From positions 1 to 64,000 of the forward strand of contig CAVHYP010000004.1 of NCBI GenBank assembly GCA_963640465.1: 64,000 bases of DNA, read 5' to 3'. Shown here in pieces: positions 50,150 to 58,420 of this stretch (position 1 is its first letter; each line of letters opens with the position of its first letter). The DNA comes from Colivivens sp963640465 (GTDB lineage Bacteria > Bacteroidota > Bacteroidia > Bacteroidales > Bacteroidaceae). The notes beneath the pieces were generated by a model that saw only the letters and a list, made by a program, of their open reading frames with translations, ran no database searches and was not told the DNA's origin. The position numbers and the translations under genes were made by a program.

Positions 50150-50665
50150 ATGGACTTTAAAGATTTGGTTCAAAAGCGCAGAAGCATCCGTAAGTTTACT
50201 GATGAGAAGGTGACAGAGGATGAACTGCATGCCATTCTTCGTGCCGGATTGATGGCCCCTACAGGGCATGGCTTGCGTGGATGGCAGTTTGTTGTGGTTG
50301 ACGATCCATCAATACTTTCGATCATTTCCGAATGCAGAGAAAGTGGAAGTGAGTTTGTGAAGGGTGTCGCTGCAGCTATTGTCGTAGCCTACGACCCTGC
50401 TGCATCGGACGTGTGGATTGAGGATTCAGCTATCGCAGCCGTAACTATGCAGTATCAGGCAACAGACCTTGGATTGGGCAGTTGCTGGTGTCACATCCGT
50501 GCCCGCAAGAATGCTGAAGGAACTCCTGCTTCCGAAATTGTGAAGAAGGCAGTGGGTCTGCCTGAAGGACTCGAAGTGGAGTGTGTGATTGGCATTGGTC
50601 ACCCTGCAATGGAACGGAAACTCCAAGATGAGGCAAAGCTCAGTTGGGCAAATGTCAGAAAATGA
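50150..50665 (+). CDS. Nitroreductase-family flavoprotein
   Basis: A 171-aa FMN-dependent oxidoreductase of the short nitroreductase group. It begins with the typical RRSIRKFTDEKVTEDELHAILRAGLMAPTGHGLRGWQFVVVDD, where the Arg-Ser-Ile-Arg stretch binds the FMN phosphate. The middle has AIAAVTMQYQATDLGLGSCWCHIRAR, and it ends with a conserved IGIGHPA. The natural substrate is unknown. Its stop codon overlaps the start of the next gene by 4 nt (ATGA). Confidence 0.92.
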   Translation: MDFKDLVQKRRSIRKFTDEKVTEDELHAILRAGLMAPTGHGLRGWQFVVVDDPSILSIISECRESGSEFVKGVAAAIVVAYDPAASDVWIEDSAIAAVTMQYQATDLGLGSCWCHIRARKNAEGTPASEIVKKAVGLPEGLEVECVIGIGHPAMERKLQDEAKLSWANVRK

Positions 50666-51420
50666 GAATAGCGTTTGTTGGTGCCGGTAATCTTGCCACA
50701 AGTATGGCTGTTGCTTTGCATGAGGCAGGTCATGCCATTGTGCAGGTGTATAGCCGTACTGAAGATTCGGCAATAGCATTGGCAAGTAGGGTGGGGGCAA
50801 CTCCCATAAGCGACTTTGCGGCTTTGTCTGACGATGCTGACATCTACATAATCAGTGTCATTGACTCGGCTTTGGCAGATGTTGCAGAGCAAGCCGTAAA
50901 GGGTAGGGAAGACTCGTTGTTCGTGCATACAGCAGGTAGCATCCCGATGGATGTCATTCCGGTTAGGCGTAGGGGTGTGGTCTATCCTATGCAGAGTTTC
51001 TCAAAGCAGCGGATTGTAGACTTCTCGTCCATACCTATATTTATTGAGGCAACCGATGCCGACGACCTTGAACGCCTAAGGCAACTTGCTTTGTCCATAT
51101 CTGGTTCTGTCAGCGAACTCATTTCTGCCGACCGTTTATACTTGCATCTTGCCGCTGTGTTCTGCAGCAACTTCGTGAATCATTGCTATGCATTGAGCGA
51201 AGAGATACTCAACAAGCATGGCATTCCTTTCTCGGCAATGTATCCTCTGCTCGACGAGGTGGCAAAGAAGGTTCATACGGTTTCTCCAAAAGATGCCCAG
51301 ACCGGACCTGCATCCCGACACGATTGGAACGTGGTGAACAAGCACTTGATGATGCTTGCCGACAATCCGAGACTCCAATCCGTTTATCAACTCATGTCAA
51401 AAAGTATCGCTGATGATTAA
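50662..51420 (+). CDS. Rossmann-like / DUF2520 dehydrogenase
   Basis: A 252-aa protein with an N-terminal NAD(P)-binding domain (MRIAFVGAGNLATSMAVALHEAGH, the GxGxxA fingerprint). Its C-terminal helical domain is of the DUF2520 type (HLAAVFCSNFVNHCYALSEEIL). The pattern resembles ketopantoate reductase or pyrroline-carboxylate reductase, but the true reaction is not known. I chose the ATG at 50662, which overlaps the nitroreductase stop. Its own last 8 nt overlap the kdsC start. Confidence 0.88.
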   Translation: MRIAFVGAGNLATSMAVALHEAGHAIVQVYSRTEDSAIALASRVGATPISDFAALSDDADIYIISVIDSALADVAEQAVKGREDSLFVHTAGSIPMDVIPVRRRGVVYPMQSFSKQRIVDFSSIPIFIEATDADDLERLRQLALSISGSVSELISADRLYLHLAAVFCSNFVNHCYALSEEILNKHGIPFSAMYPLLDEVAKKVHTVSPKDAQTGPASRHDWNVVNKHLMMLADNPRLQSVYQLMSKSIADD

Positions 51421-51931
51421 CTACGACCTTTCGTCAATACGGGCCATATTCTTTGATGTTGACGGTGTTCTCAGCAAGGAAACCATTTCGTTGCATCCTT
51501 CGGGAGAACCCATGCGTACAGTGAACATCAAAGACGGCTATGCCATGCAACATGCAGTGAAGCATGGTCTTCTCATTGCTATAATAACAGGTGCCACTAC
51601 CGAGGCAGTCTACAAACGTTATGAACGTCTCGGGCTGACTGAAATCCATCAGGGAGTTGCCAAAAAAATAAAGGTGTACGACGAGTTGTGCAGGAAGTAT
51701 AACCTGAAGGATTCCGAGGTGATGTACATGGGCGACGACATTCCCGATTTTGAGGTAATGCAACGCTGTGGCTTGCCTGTTTGTCCTGCTGACGCAGTGC
51801 CTGAGATAAAGTCAATATCCAAATACATTTCGCAGAGAAATGGTGGCGAGGGATGTGGACGCGACGTGATTGAGCAGGTATTGAAAGCTCACGGATTGTG
51901 GATGCACAACTCCGAGGCATTTGGATGGTAA
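51413..51931 (+). CDS. kdsC: KDO-8-phosphate phosphatase-like HAD hydrolase
   Basis: A 172-aa HAD phosphatase of the KdsC type, which removes phosphate from KDO-8-phosphate in lipopolysaccharide synthesis. The motifs are AIFFDVDGVLS (nucleophile Asp and acid Asp), IITG with the conserved Thr, and YMGDDIPDFEVM (metal-binding Asp pair). Length and cap-less structure are typical of tetrameric KdsC. It overlaps the upstream gene by 8 nt and is followed 8 nt later by maf. No kdsA or kdsB is nearby, so a different small phosphate ester is possible. Confidence 0.88.
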   Translation: MINYDLSSIRAIFFDVDGVLSKETISLHPSGEPMRTVNIKDGYAMQHAVKHGLLIAIITGATTEAVYKRYERLGLTEIHQGVAKKIKVYDELCRKYNLKDSEVMYMGDDIPDFEVMQRCGLPVCPADAVPEIKSISKYISQRNGGEGCGRDVIEQVLKAHGLWMHNSEAFGW

Positions 51932-51939
51932 GTTGATAG

Positions 51940-52539
51940 ATGAATCAAAGTATGTTTCCGACTGACAAATACAAAGTTGTTCTTGCAAGCAATTCCCCAC
52001 GCCGGCGCGAATTGCTTGCGGGACTTGAAATCCCTTTCGAGGTAAGAGTCATCAAGGGCATTGATGAGTCATGGCCGTCAGACTTGAAAGGCGAGGATAT
52101 CCCCAAATATATTTCCAGCAAGAAAGCAGAGGCTTACCGGCCGACACTGCAGGATGGCGAACTGCTTATCACTGCCGACACCGTAGTCTATTTTGATGGT
52201 GAGGTCTTTGGAAAGCCCAAAGACCGTCAGGAGGCAATTGATATGCTGTGCCGCTTATCGGGAAAAACGCATGAGGTGATAACCGGTGTCACTCTCACAA
52301 CCAATGTGAATGGCGGCATTTACCGTTGCTTCGCTTCCACGAGTAAGGTCACGTTCTCCACATTGTCAGTTGACGACATCACTCATTACGTCGACAAATA
52401 CCAACCGTTCGACAAGGCTGGGGCATACGGCATACAAGAATGGATTGGTTATATTGGCGTAAGCCGTATTGAGGGAAGTTATTTTAATGTCATGGGTTTG
52501 CCTGTGTGGCGGTTGTACGAAGAATTGTCCCGCCTCTGA
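51940..52539 (+). CDS. maf: Maf-family nucleotide pyrophosphatase
   Basis: A 199-aa house-cleaning enzyme that hydrolyses non-canonical or certain normal nucleoside triphosphates to the monophosphate. The diagnostic opening VVLASNSPRRRELLAGL is present, followed by ITADTVVYFDGEVFGKPKD with the catalytic Asp, SGKTHEVITGV and the C-terminal KAGAYGIQEW. The GIQE form points to the dTTP/UTP pyrophosphatase subgroup (YhdE-like). It closes the bamD-to-maf gene run; a long 22-bp array follows. Confidence 0.93.
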   Translation: MNQSMFPTDKYKVVLASNSPRRRELLAGLEIPFEVRVIKGIDESWPSDLKGEDIPKYISSKKAEAYRPTLQDGELLITADTVVYFDGEVFGKPKDRQEAIDMLCRLSGKTHEVITGVTLTTNVNGGIYRCFASTSKVTFSTLSVDDITHYVDKYQPFDKAGAYGIQEWIGYIGVSRIEGSYFNVMGLPVWRLYEELSRL

Positions 52540-52659
52540 CAATAGTTCACGGCTGGTTCTGAATCATTGATTTGGAACCAGCCTTTGTTCTTGTGTACAC
52601 CTTGTCCTGTGTGTTTGTACTTGTTTCCTTCCAGTCCTCCTTTCTGTGTTGATAAATCA

Positions 52660-52946
52660 GTACTGGAGTCCTGGCGTTTCGGTACTGGAGTCCTGGTGTT
52701 AGGGTACGGCTGTACGGACTCTAGGGTACAGGGTATGCGACTAATGGTCTTCGCACATACAATCTTTCGTGTCAGTTCATGCCATCCTTTGTGTCAGTTT
52801 TTGTCATGCATCGCATTGGCTCTTGTCATGCATCGTATTGGACCATATCATGCATTGCATTGGACCATATCATGCATTGCATCCTGTTATTTCATGCATT
52901 GCACCCGATTGATTTCATTCATCGTATCGCTTGATTTTAGTCATTG
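52660..52946. repeat. Long 22-bp periodic array of thirteen units
   Basis: Units start at 52660, 52682, 52704, 52726, 52748, 52770, 52792, 52814, 52836, 52858, 52880, 52902 and 52925; only the step from 52902 is 23 bp. The sequence drifts along the array: the first two begin GTACTGGAGTCCTGG, the middle ones TGTCAGTT, and the later ones contain TCATGCATTG or TCATGCATCG near their ends. Most units end in TCG, TTG or AGG. It fills most of the convergent 492-nt gap between maf and galE. Confidence 0.9.
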
Positions 52947-52960
52947 TTATGCCCAAAAAA

Positions 52961-52992
52961 GAGGAAGAATTGCTTCGCAGCAACTCTTCCTC
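52961..52992. terminator. Terminator of galE (and possibly maf)
   Basis: GAGGAAGAATTGCT / AGCAACTCTTCCTC is a 14-bp stem with a TCGC loop and one mismatch. On the minus strand it is followed by TTTTTT, so it is a good intrinsic terminator for galE. Confidence 0.85.
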
Positions 52993-53031
52993 GGGCAAAG
53001 TTAGTACAAAACCGGTGAATCAACACCGGAT

Positions 53032-54048
53032 TTATTTCTCGTATCCCTTAGGATTGTTCTTTTGGAAATTCCATGAATCGCGGCACATGTCCTCGATGTC
53101 GTACTGTGCTTCCCATCCCAACTCTTTCTTCGCTTTGGCAGGATTGCAGTAGCAAGTCGCAATGTCGCCAGGACGGCGTGGCTTGATGGAATAAGGTACC
53201 TTGAGTCCGTTGGCTTTCTCGAATGCGTGTACCACATCGAGCACACTGTAGCCATGTCCCGTACCGAGGTTGTAGATGGCAAGTCCGCATTTTCTGTCGA
53301 TTGCCTTGAGGGCTGCAACATGTCCTGCTGCCAGGTCTACAACATGGATGTAGTCGCGAACACCTGTTCCGTCGGGTGTGTCGTAGTCGTTGCCGAACAC
53401 GCCCAATTCCTTGCGGATGCCGATGGCGGTTTGGGTGATGTAAGGCATCAGGTTGTTTGGAATGCCATTAGGATTCTCGCCAATCAGTCCGCTCTTGTGC
53501 GCACCGATTGGGTTGAAGTAGCGCAGCAACACTACGTTCCATTCCGGGTCGGCTTTCTGCACGTCGATAAGCACCTGCTCAAGCATTGACTTGGTCTGAC
53601 CATAAGGATTGGTGCAGTGGCCCTTCGGACATTCTTCTGTGATTGGAATGATGGCAGGGTCGCCATACACCGTGGCAGATGAAGAGAAGATGAAGTTTTT
53701 GCAACCGTTTTTGCGCATCACATCAAGCAACACGAATGTTGCGTTCATGTTGTTTTCGTAATACTCAAGTGGTTTGGCTACTGATTCACCCACTGCCTTC
53801 AGTCCGGCAAAGTGGATGACGGCATCAATCTTGTTTTCCTTGAATATCTTGTCCATCGCTTCATGGTCGCGCACGTCGGCTTTGTAGAAGGGTACTTCCT
53901 TGCCGATGATCTGTGCCACTCTGTTCAGGGCTTCTTCCTTTGAGTTGACGAGGTTGTCAACTACAATAACGCTGTGACCAGCTTTGTTTAGTTCAATGAT
54001 AGTGTGCGAGCCAATGTAGCCGGCACCTCCTGTTAATAGTATTTGCAT
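53032..54048 (-). CDS. galE: UDP-glucose 4-epimerase
   Basis: GalE interconverts UDP-glucose and UDP-galactose with tightly bound NAD, feeding galactose use and polysaccharide synthesis. The 338-aa protein has the Rossmann fingerprint LLTGGAGYIGSH at the N-terminus, SSSATVYGDP with the catalytic Ser, the YGQTK motif (Tyr and Lys of the SDR triad), and LRYFNPIGAHKSGLIGE. I chose the ATG at 54046-54048 (MQILLTGG), since the promoter lies directly before it and the longer reading adds only eight residues. It faces the exopolysaccharide locus across a shared promoter region. Confidence 0.96.
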   Translation of the reverse strand: MQILLTGGAGYIGSHTIIELNKAGHSVIVVDNLVNSKEEALNRVAQIIGKEVPFYKADVRDHEAMDKIFKENKIDAVIHFAGLKAVGESVAKPLEYYENNMNATFVLLDVMRKNGCKNFIFSSSATVYGDPAIIPITEECPKGHCTNPYGQTKSMLEQVLIDVQKADPEWNVVLLRYFNPIGAHKSGLIGENPNGIPNNLMPYITQTAIGIRKELGVFGNDYDTPDGTGVRDYIHVVDLAAGHVAALKAIDRKCGLAIYNLGTGHGYSVLDVVHAFEKANGLKVPYSIKPRRPGDIATCYCNPAKAKKELGWEAQYDIEDMCRDSWNFQKNNPKGYEK

Positions 54049-54069
54049 GACATTTGCGTTTTCGTTATG

Positions 54070-54100
54070 CAAAAGTAGACTATATTTTTAATGTGACAAA
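54070..54100 (-). promoter_or_regulatory. Promoter of galE
   Basis: On the minus strand: TTTG (54097-54100), 19 nt, TACTTTTG (54070-54077) followed by C. It lies 22 nt before the galE start. Confidence 0.8.
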
Positions 54101-54273
54101 ATGTTTTTATGTTTTTTATTCCTGCCGTATCGTTTGTTGCCATCTGTTTGGGCGGATTTTGATTTGTCGAGCGTGTGTAAGAGCTTTTGCTCTTCAGAAG
54201 CACTGTCTACATGCAAAACGGGCGCATATTGGGGGCGTGATTAACTTTATTTTATGTTTTCTCTTGCTTTTGC

Positions 54274-54304
54274 TTTGTCATATCGGGAATAATATATAAA
54301 TTTG
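54274..54304 (+). promoter_or_regulatory. Promoter and long leader of the exopolysaccharide operon
   Basis: TTTG (54274-54277), 19 nt, TAAATTTG (54297-54304) followed by C. Transcription would start near 54311, giving a leader of about 160 nt to the gene at 54470. The leader contains the perfect palindrome CCAGTATACTGG (54377-54388). The gap 54101-54273 shows nothing else. Confidence 0.75.
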
Positions 54305-54469
54305 CACACTCGAATCTGTGAAGAGTCATTATCCATGCTTGTATGGTTTGGCTGAAAGTGCAGGTTCATGCTTTCTCCAGTATACTGGGGAAGTGAAAGG
54401 GGAAAATATGGTGGGGCAACATCAAATGTTTCCCCGTGAGTACATAAAACGTGATATTGTAAACTGTAT

Positions 54470-54907
54470 ATGACAATAGCTGTAGATTTCGACGGAACAA
54501 TTTGCAAACATCGTTATCCAGAGATAGGTCCGGAGATTCCTTTCGCCATAGAAACTCTGAAGAAACTTCAGGAGGAAGGACACAAACTGATTCTGTGGAG
54601 TGTGAGGGAAGGGGCTCTGCTCGATGAAGCCATAGACTGGTGCAAGGAACGTGGTTTGACATTCTATGCAGTCAACAAGGACTACCCAGAGGAAGAGGTG
54701 GAGAAGAACAACCACTTCTCAAGGAAACTGAAGGTGGACTTGTTTATCGACGACCGGAACCTCGGAGGACTGCCCGACTGGGGGACCATCTACCAGATGG
54801 TGAAGTCACATCTCTCGTATGCCGACTTGATGAGATTTTACGAAGAAGGTCACGAGGAAGGCAAGCAACAGAAGAAATCGTTCATGCAACGCCTGTTGGG
54901 CAAATGA
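54470..54907 (+). CDS. HAD-like hydrolase (BT0820-like)
   Basis: A 145-aa protein with an HAD-type core: MTIAVDFDGTICKHRYPEIGPEIPFAIETLKKLQEEGHKLILWSVREG carries the nucleophile DFDGT motif and motif II, and DLFIDDRNLGGLPDW the metal-binding Asp pair. It has no cap domain and resembles a small group of Bacteroidetes proteins (BT0820-like) of unknown substrate. The C-terminus is charged and ends in a short basic helix. It is the first gene after the exopolysaccharide promoter, 60 nt before the exporter gene, so a sugar or lipid phosphate substrate is conceivable. Confidence 0.8.
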   Translation: MTIAVDFDGTICKHRYPEIGPEIPFAIETLKKLQEEGHKLILWSVREGALLDEAIDWCKERGLTFYAVNKDYPEEEVEKNNHFSRKLKVDLFIDDRNLGGLPDWGTIYQMVKSHLSYADLMRFYEEGHEEGKQQKKSFMQRLLGK

Positions 54908-54967
54908 TGAAAAGGCATTGTCGTACACGGATTAATTGAAGAAACAACTAAAAGGATAAGACAAAGA

Positions 54968-55765
54968 ATGAAGAAGGTAAGCCATCTACTTGCTGTATGT
55001 GCCGTAGTGCTTTTGGCATCTTGTAACTCCTACAAGGGTGTGCCGTACGTAATTGATGCTGAGTATCTAGATACCAGCAGTCAGTCATCAACGCTTTATG
55101 ATGCAAAAATAAAGCCGAAGGACATTCTTTCAATCACAGTGAACACAGTAGATCCAAAGGTTGCAGCACCATTCAACTTAATCACTCAGACTGCTGCAAG
55201 TTCCACTCTCACTACCAATGCCACCACTCAGGCATCGCTGATGCAGTATCTGGTGAGCAACGACGGAACAATCGACTTTCCCGTACTTGGAAAGTTGAGT
55301 GTCGTAGGACTTACAAAGAACGAGTGCGAAAACATGATTCGCGATCGTTTGTCAGCATACATCACCAATGAAACCCCTGTAGTCACAGTCCGCATGCCGA
55401 ACTTCGCAATATCAGTGGTAGGTGAAGTCAACCGTCCCGGACAGTTCACCATATCAAAGGAGAAGGTGAACATCTTCGAGGCACTGGCGCTTGCAGGCGA
55501 CATGACCATCTATGGTGTGCGCGACAACGTGAAGCTTATCCGTGAGGATGCAGCAGGACATAAGGAGTATCATACCCTCAATCTCAATGATGCCCAGGTT
55601 GTCTTCTCTCCTTATTATCAGTTGCAACAGAACGACATCGTTGTTGTGACACCAAACAAGACAAAGGCAAAGAACTCCGGTATCGGTTCGGAGACAACAT
55701 TGTGGTTCTCGGCAACCTCAATCCTCATATCAATTGCCAGCTTGATAGTAAACATCATCAATTAG
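54968..55765 (+). CDS. wza: Polysaccharide export lipoprotein, Wza-like
   Basis: A 265-aa outer-membrane lipoprotein (lipobox LLASC, Cys19) of the polysaccharide biosynthesis/export family. It has the Poly_export domain (IKPKDILSITVNTVDPKVAAPFNL) followed by a SLBB domain (VVGEVNRPGQFTISKEKVNIFEALALAGDMTIYG). A C-terminal hydrophobic helix (TTLWFSATSILISIASLIVNIIN) may span the outer membrane as in Wza. The Wzc-like kinase directly downstream is its expected partner. Together they should export a capsular or exopolysaccharide. Confidence 0.92.
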   Translation: MKKVSHLLAVCAVVLLASCNSYKGVPYVIDAEYLDTSSQSSTLYDAKIKPKDILSITVNTVDPKVAAPFNLITQTAASSTLTTNATTQASLMQYLVSNDGTIDFPVLGKLSVVGLTKNECENMIRDRLSAYITNETPVVTVRMPNFAISVVGEVNRPGQFTISKEKVNIFEALALAGDMTIYGVRDNVKLIREDAAGHKEYHTLNLNDAQVVFSPYYQLQQNDIVVVTPNKTKAKNSGIGSETTLWFSATSILISIASLIVNIIN

Positions 55766-55826
55766 TAACCGCAGCATAGATAAATAGAATCAGTCTATAC
55801 AACCAACTGCAATAAACAAGACAGAA

Positions 55827-58352
55827 ATGAGTTCAACAGACAATATAAGTCCTGCTCAGAACAATCAGGAGCAACAGGAAGAATCCAGCAGCATCAATCT
55901 CAGCAAAGTTGTGTACATGGTTTCGCTCTATTGGCATTGGATATTGCTTAGCGTATTCGTTTGCCTGCTGGGAGCATTCGTATATTTGAGGTTCGAACCG
56001 AAGGTGTATGAAATCAATGGCTCAGTGTTGATACGTGACAACGACAATCGCCAAAGAAGCCGTAACCAGCAGCTGTCAGCACTTACAGAACTGATGGATA
56101 TGGGTGCATTGACAACCAGTCAGAATTTCGACAATGAGCTTGAGATTCTGAAGACACACACACTGGTGCGCAAGGTTGTCGACAATCTTGGATTGAACGT
56201 ACAGACATACTGGAAGCATACATTCTCTGCCAACACGCCGCTCTACAAGTATGACAACCCGCTTTTGATTTCGTTCACCCCCAAGGAGGATGAGGAACTG
56301 ATGAGAGGTATCACTCTTAATATGGAGTACTCAAAGAACGGACAACTGGAGGTTGAGGCTGTATATTATGATAAGGAGAGAGAGAAATACACGAGACACC
56401 AGAAGTTCAATGCCCTTCCTGCTACCATCAAACTCGATATGGGCAGCATACGCATTGAAAAGAACGACTCGCTGAAGGTGAAGATAAAGAAGAATCCGAT
56501 AAAACTCGTTTCCTATATCTATTCATCCGATGCAGTGGCTTCTGCATACGTGAAAAGCCTCAATGTCGAGGCTTCGTCGAAACTCACAACCATTGCCCTT
56601 CTGTCGTTCACCGATGTCGAGCCACAACGAGGTGTTGATTTCCTCAACCAGTTGGTTGCCAATTACAACAATGATGCCAACAATGACAAGAATGAGGTGG
56701 CACGTCGCACAGCGGACTTCATCGACCAGCGTATCGATGTAATCAACCAGGAATTGGGAACTACTGAAGATGAACTTGCCGAGTACAAGCAGCGTACAGG
56801 ATTGGTTGACATCCAAAACGATGCCAAGGTGGCGATTGAACAGAAGACCGGATATGAGCAGAAGAGCAATGAGATTTCCACACAGGTAACTCTTGCCGAG
56901 TATATGCAAGACTATGTCTGCAACCCTGCAAACAAATACCAAGTATTCCCAGTAAACGTGGGTCTGAAGGACAAAGACTTCACCGAAGCAGTGTCGCAGT
57001 ACAACAAGGCAGTGCTTGAGCGCAAGCGTCTCATGCAGTCTTCAAGCGCCGATCACCCGGCAGTCGTACAGCTCACAGCCGAGATAGATGCACTTTATAT
57101 CACAGTAAAGACAAGTGTTGAGAGTACGCTGCGTGGACTCCGCACACAGCAGCGCGACCTCGCTTCCCACGAAGGAGAGTATAAAGGCTCCATAGCACAG
57201 GCTCCGGAGCAGGAGAAGGATTTGACAAAGATCAGCCGTTTGCAGGAAATCAAGTCTGAACTCTATATGATGCTCCTCCAGAAGCGTGAGGAAAACATCA
57301 TCAATTTGGCAGCAACTGCCAACAACGGACGTGTGATTGAGGTGCCGCGCGCATCGAGTGCACCTGTGTCACCAAGAAAGAGCATCATCTATCTCATTGC
57401 ACTTGTCATCGGTCTCGCTATTCCATTTGGAATCATCTGGCTGTTCGAACAGCTCCGATACAAGATTGAAGGCAAGGATGATGTGAAGAAAATTACAGAT
57501 GTACCGGTTATCGCAGAATTGCCTCTGGCTAAATCTGAAAGAATCGAAGGCGCAATTGTGGTGCGTGAAAACAAGAACGACCTTATGGAAGAGGCTTTCC
57601 GTGGCTTGCGTACAAATGTGCTGTTCATGCTCAAGCCCGGACAGAAAGTCATACAGTTCACTTCTTCACAACCGGGTGAAGGTAAGTCGTTCATCGCAGG
57701 TAACCTTGCAGTGTCCCTCGCTTATCTTGGAAAGAAGATAGTTGTTGTTGGTTTGGATATCCGCAAACCGGGTCTTAATAAAGTGTTCAACCTCAGTACA
57801 CGTACTGACGGTATCTCAAGTTACTTGGCAGACCCAACTGGCTATCCTCTCAAGAGTCTTGTCCAGCACTCTCACTTGAGTCCGAACCTCGACATCATAC
57901 CTGGTGGACTTGTTCCTCCTAACCCAACGGAACTTGTGGCACGCGACACACTCCAGAATGCTATTGACGAACTCAAGGAACATTATGACTATGTCCTGAT
58001 TGACTCAGCACCGATTGCGATCGTAACCGATTCTGACATCATCAGCCGCGTTGCAGACTTGTGTGTATATGTTTGTCGTGTGGAAGTAACTCCAAAGGCT
58101 TCACTCGAATTCATCAATGAACTGAAGCACAATAAGAAGTTCGACCAGCTTTGTATCGCACTCAATGGTGTTGACCTTACAAAGCGCAGAAACTCTTACC
58201 GCTATGGTTATGGCTATGGCTACGGAAAGAAGTATGGTTACGGCTATGGCTATGGTTATGGTTATGGCTACGGCTATGGAAAGGAAAATTCTTCTGAGTC
58301 AAAGCATTACCGTCACCATAAGGGTTCTAAGAAAAGTGATGAGAACTCTTAA
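55827..58352 (+). CDS. wzc: Wzc-like chain-length regulator / tyrosine kinase with YG-repeat tail
   Basis: An 841-aa inner-membrane protein that controls polysaccharide length and export by autophosphorylation. The Wzz domain starts with a membrane helix (YWHWILLSVFVCLLGAFVYL, about 34-53), has a long periplasmic coiled-coil part, and ends with a second helix (about 520-540). The BY-kinase domain follows, with Walker A SSQPGEGKSF, Walker A' VVVGLDIRKPG and Walker B YVLIDSAPI. The C-terminus is a tyrosine cluster of 13 Tyr, nearly all in alternating Tyr-Gly repeats (about residues 790-818), encoded by TAYGGN hexamers. Such clusters are the kinase's own substrate. It is 61 nt after the exporter gene. 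Confidence 0.93.
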   Translation: MSSTDNISPAQNNQEQQEESSSINLSKVVYMVSLYWHWILLSVFVCLLGAFVYLRFEPKVYEINGSVLIRDNDNRQRSRNQQLSALTELMDMGALTTSQNFDNELEILKTHTLVRKVVDNLGLNVQTYWKHTFSANTPLYKYDNPLLISFTPKEDEELMRGITLNMEYSKNGQLEVEAVYYDKEREKYTRHQKFNALPATIKLDMGSIRIEKNDSLKVKIKKNPIKLVSYIYSSDAVASAYVKSLNVEASSKLTTIALLSFTDVEPQRGVDFLNQLVANYNNDANNDKNEVARRTADFIDQRIDVINQELGTTEDELAEYKQRTGLVDIQNDAKVAIEQKTGYEQKSNEISTQVTLAEYMQDYVCNPANKYQVFPVNVGLKDKDFTEAVSQYNKAVLERKRLMQSSSADHPAVVQLTAEIDALYITVKTSVESTLRGLRTQQRDLASHEGEYKGSIAQAPEQEKDLTKISRLQEIKSELYMMLLQKREENIINLAATANNGRVIEVPRASSAPVSPRKSIIYLIALVIGLAIPFGIIWLFEQLRYKIEGKDDVKKITDVPVIAELPLAKSERIEGAIVVRENKNDLMEEAFRGLRTNVLFMLKPGQKVIQFTSSQPGEGKSFIAGNLAVSLAYLGKKIVVVGLDIRKPGLNKVFNLSTRTDGISSYLADPTGYPLKSLVQHSHLSPNLDIIPGGLVPPNPTELVARDTLQNAIDELKEHYDYVLIDSAPIAIVTDSDIISRVADLCVYVCRVEVTPKASLEFINELKHNKKFDQLCIALNGVDLTKRRNSYRYGYGYGYGKKYGYGYGYGYGYGYGYGKENSSESKHYRHHKGSKKSDENS

Positions 58353-58369
58353 TTAACCCTGTTTACTAT

Positions 58370-58413
58370 TGTGGCATGTTTGAGAAGTTCTCAGATGTGC
58401 CACATTTATTTTT
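58370..58413 (+). terminator. Strong terminator after wzc
   Basis: TGTGGCA / TGCCACA (58370-58376 with 58398-58404) enclose a second stem TGAGAA / TTCTCA, followed by TTTATTTTT. It should end or reduce transcription 18 nt after the wzc stop codon. It also shows that the next gene starts at 58421, not at an ATG inside the hairpin (58376). Confidence 0.8.
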
Positions 58414-58420
58414 ACGGACT

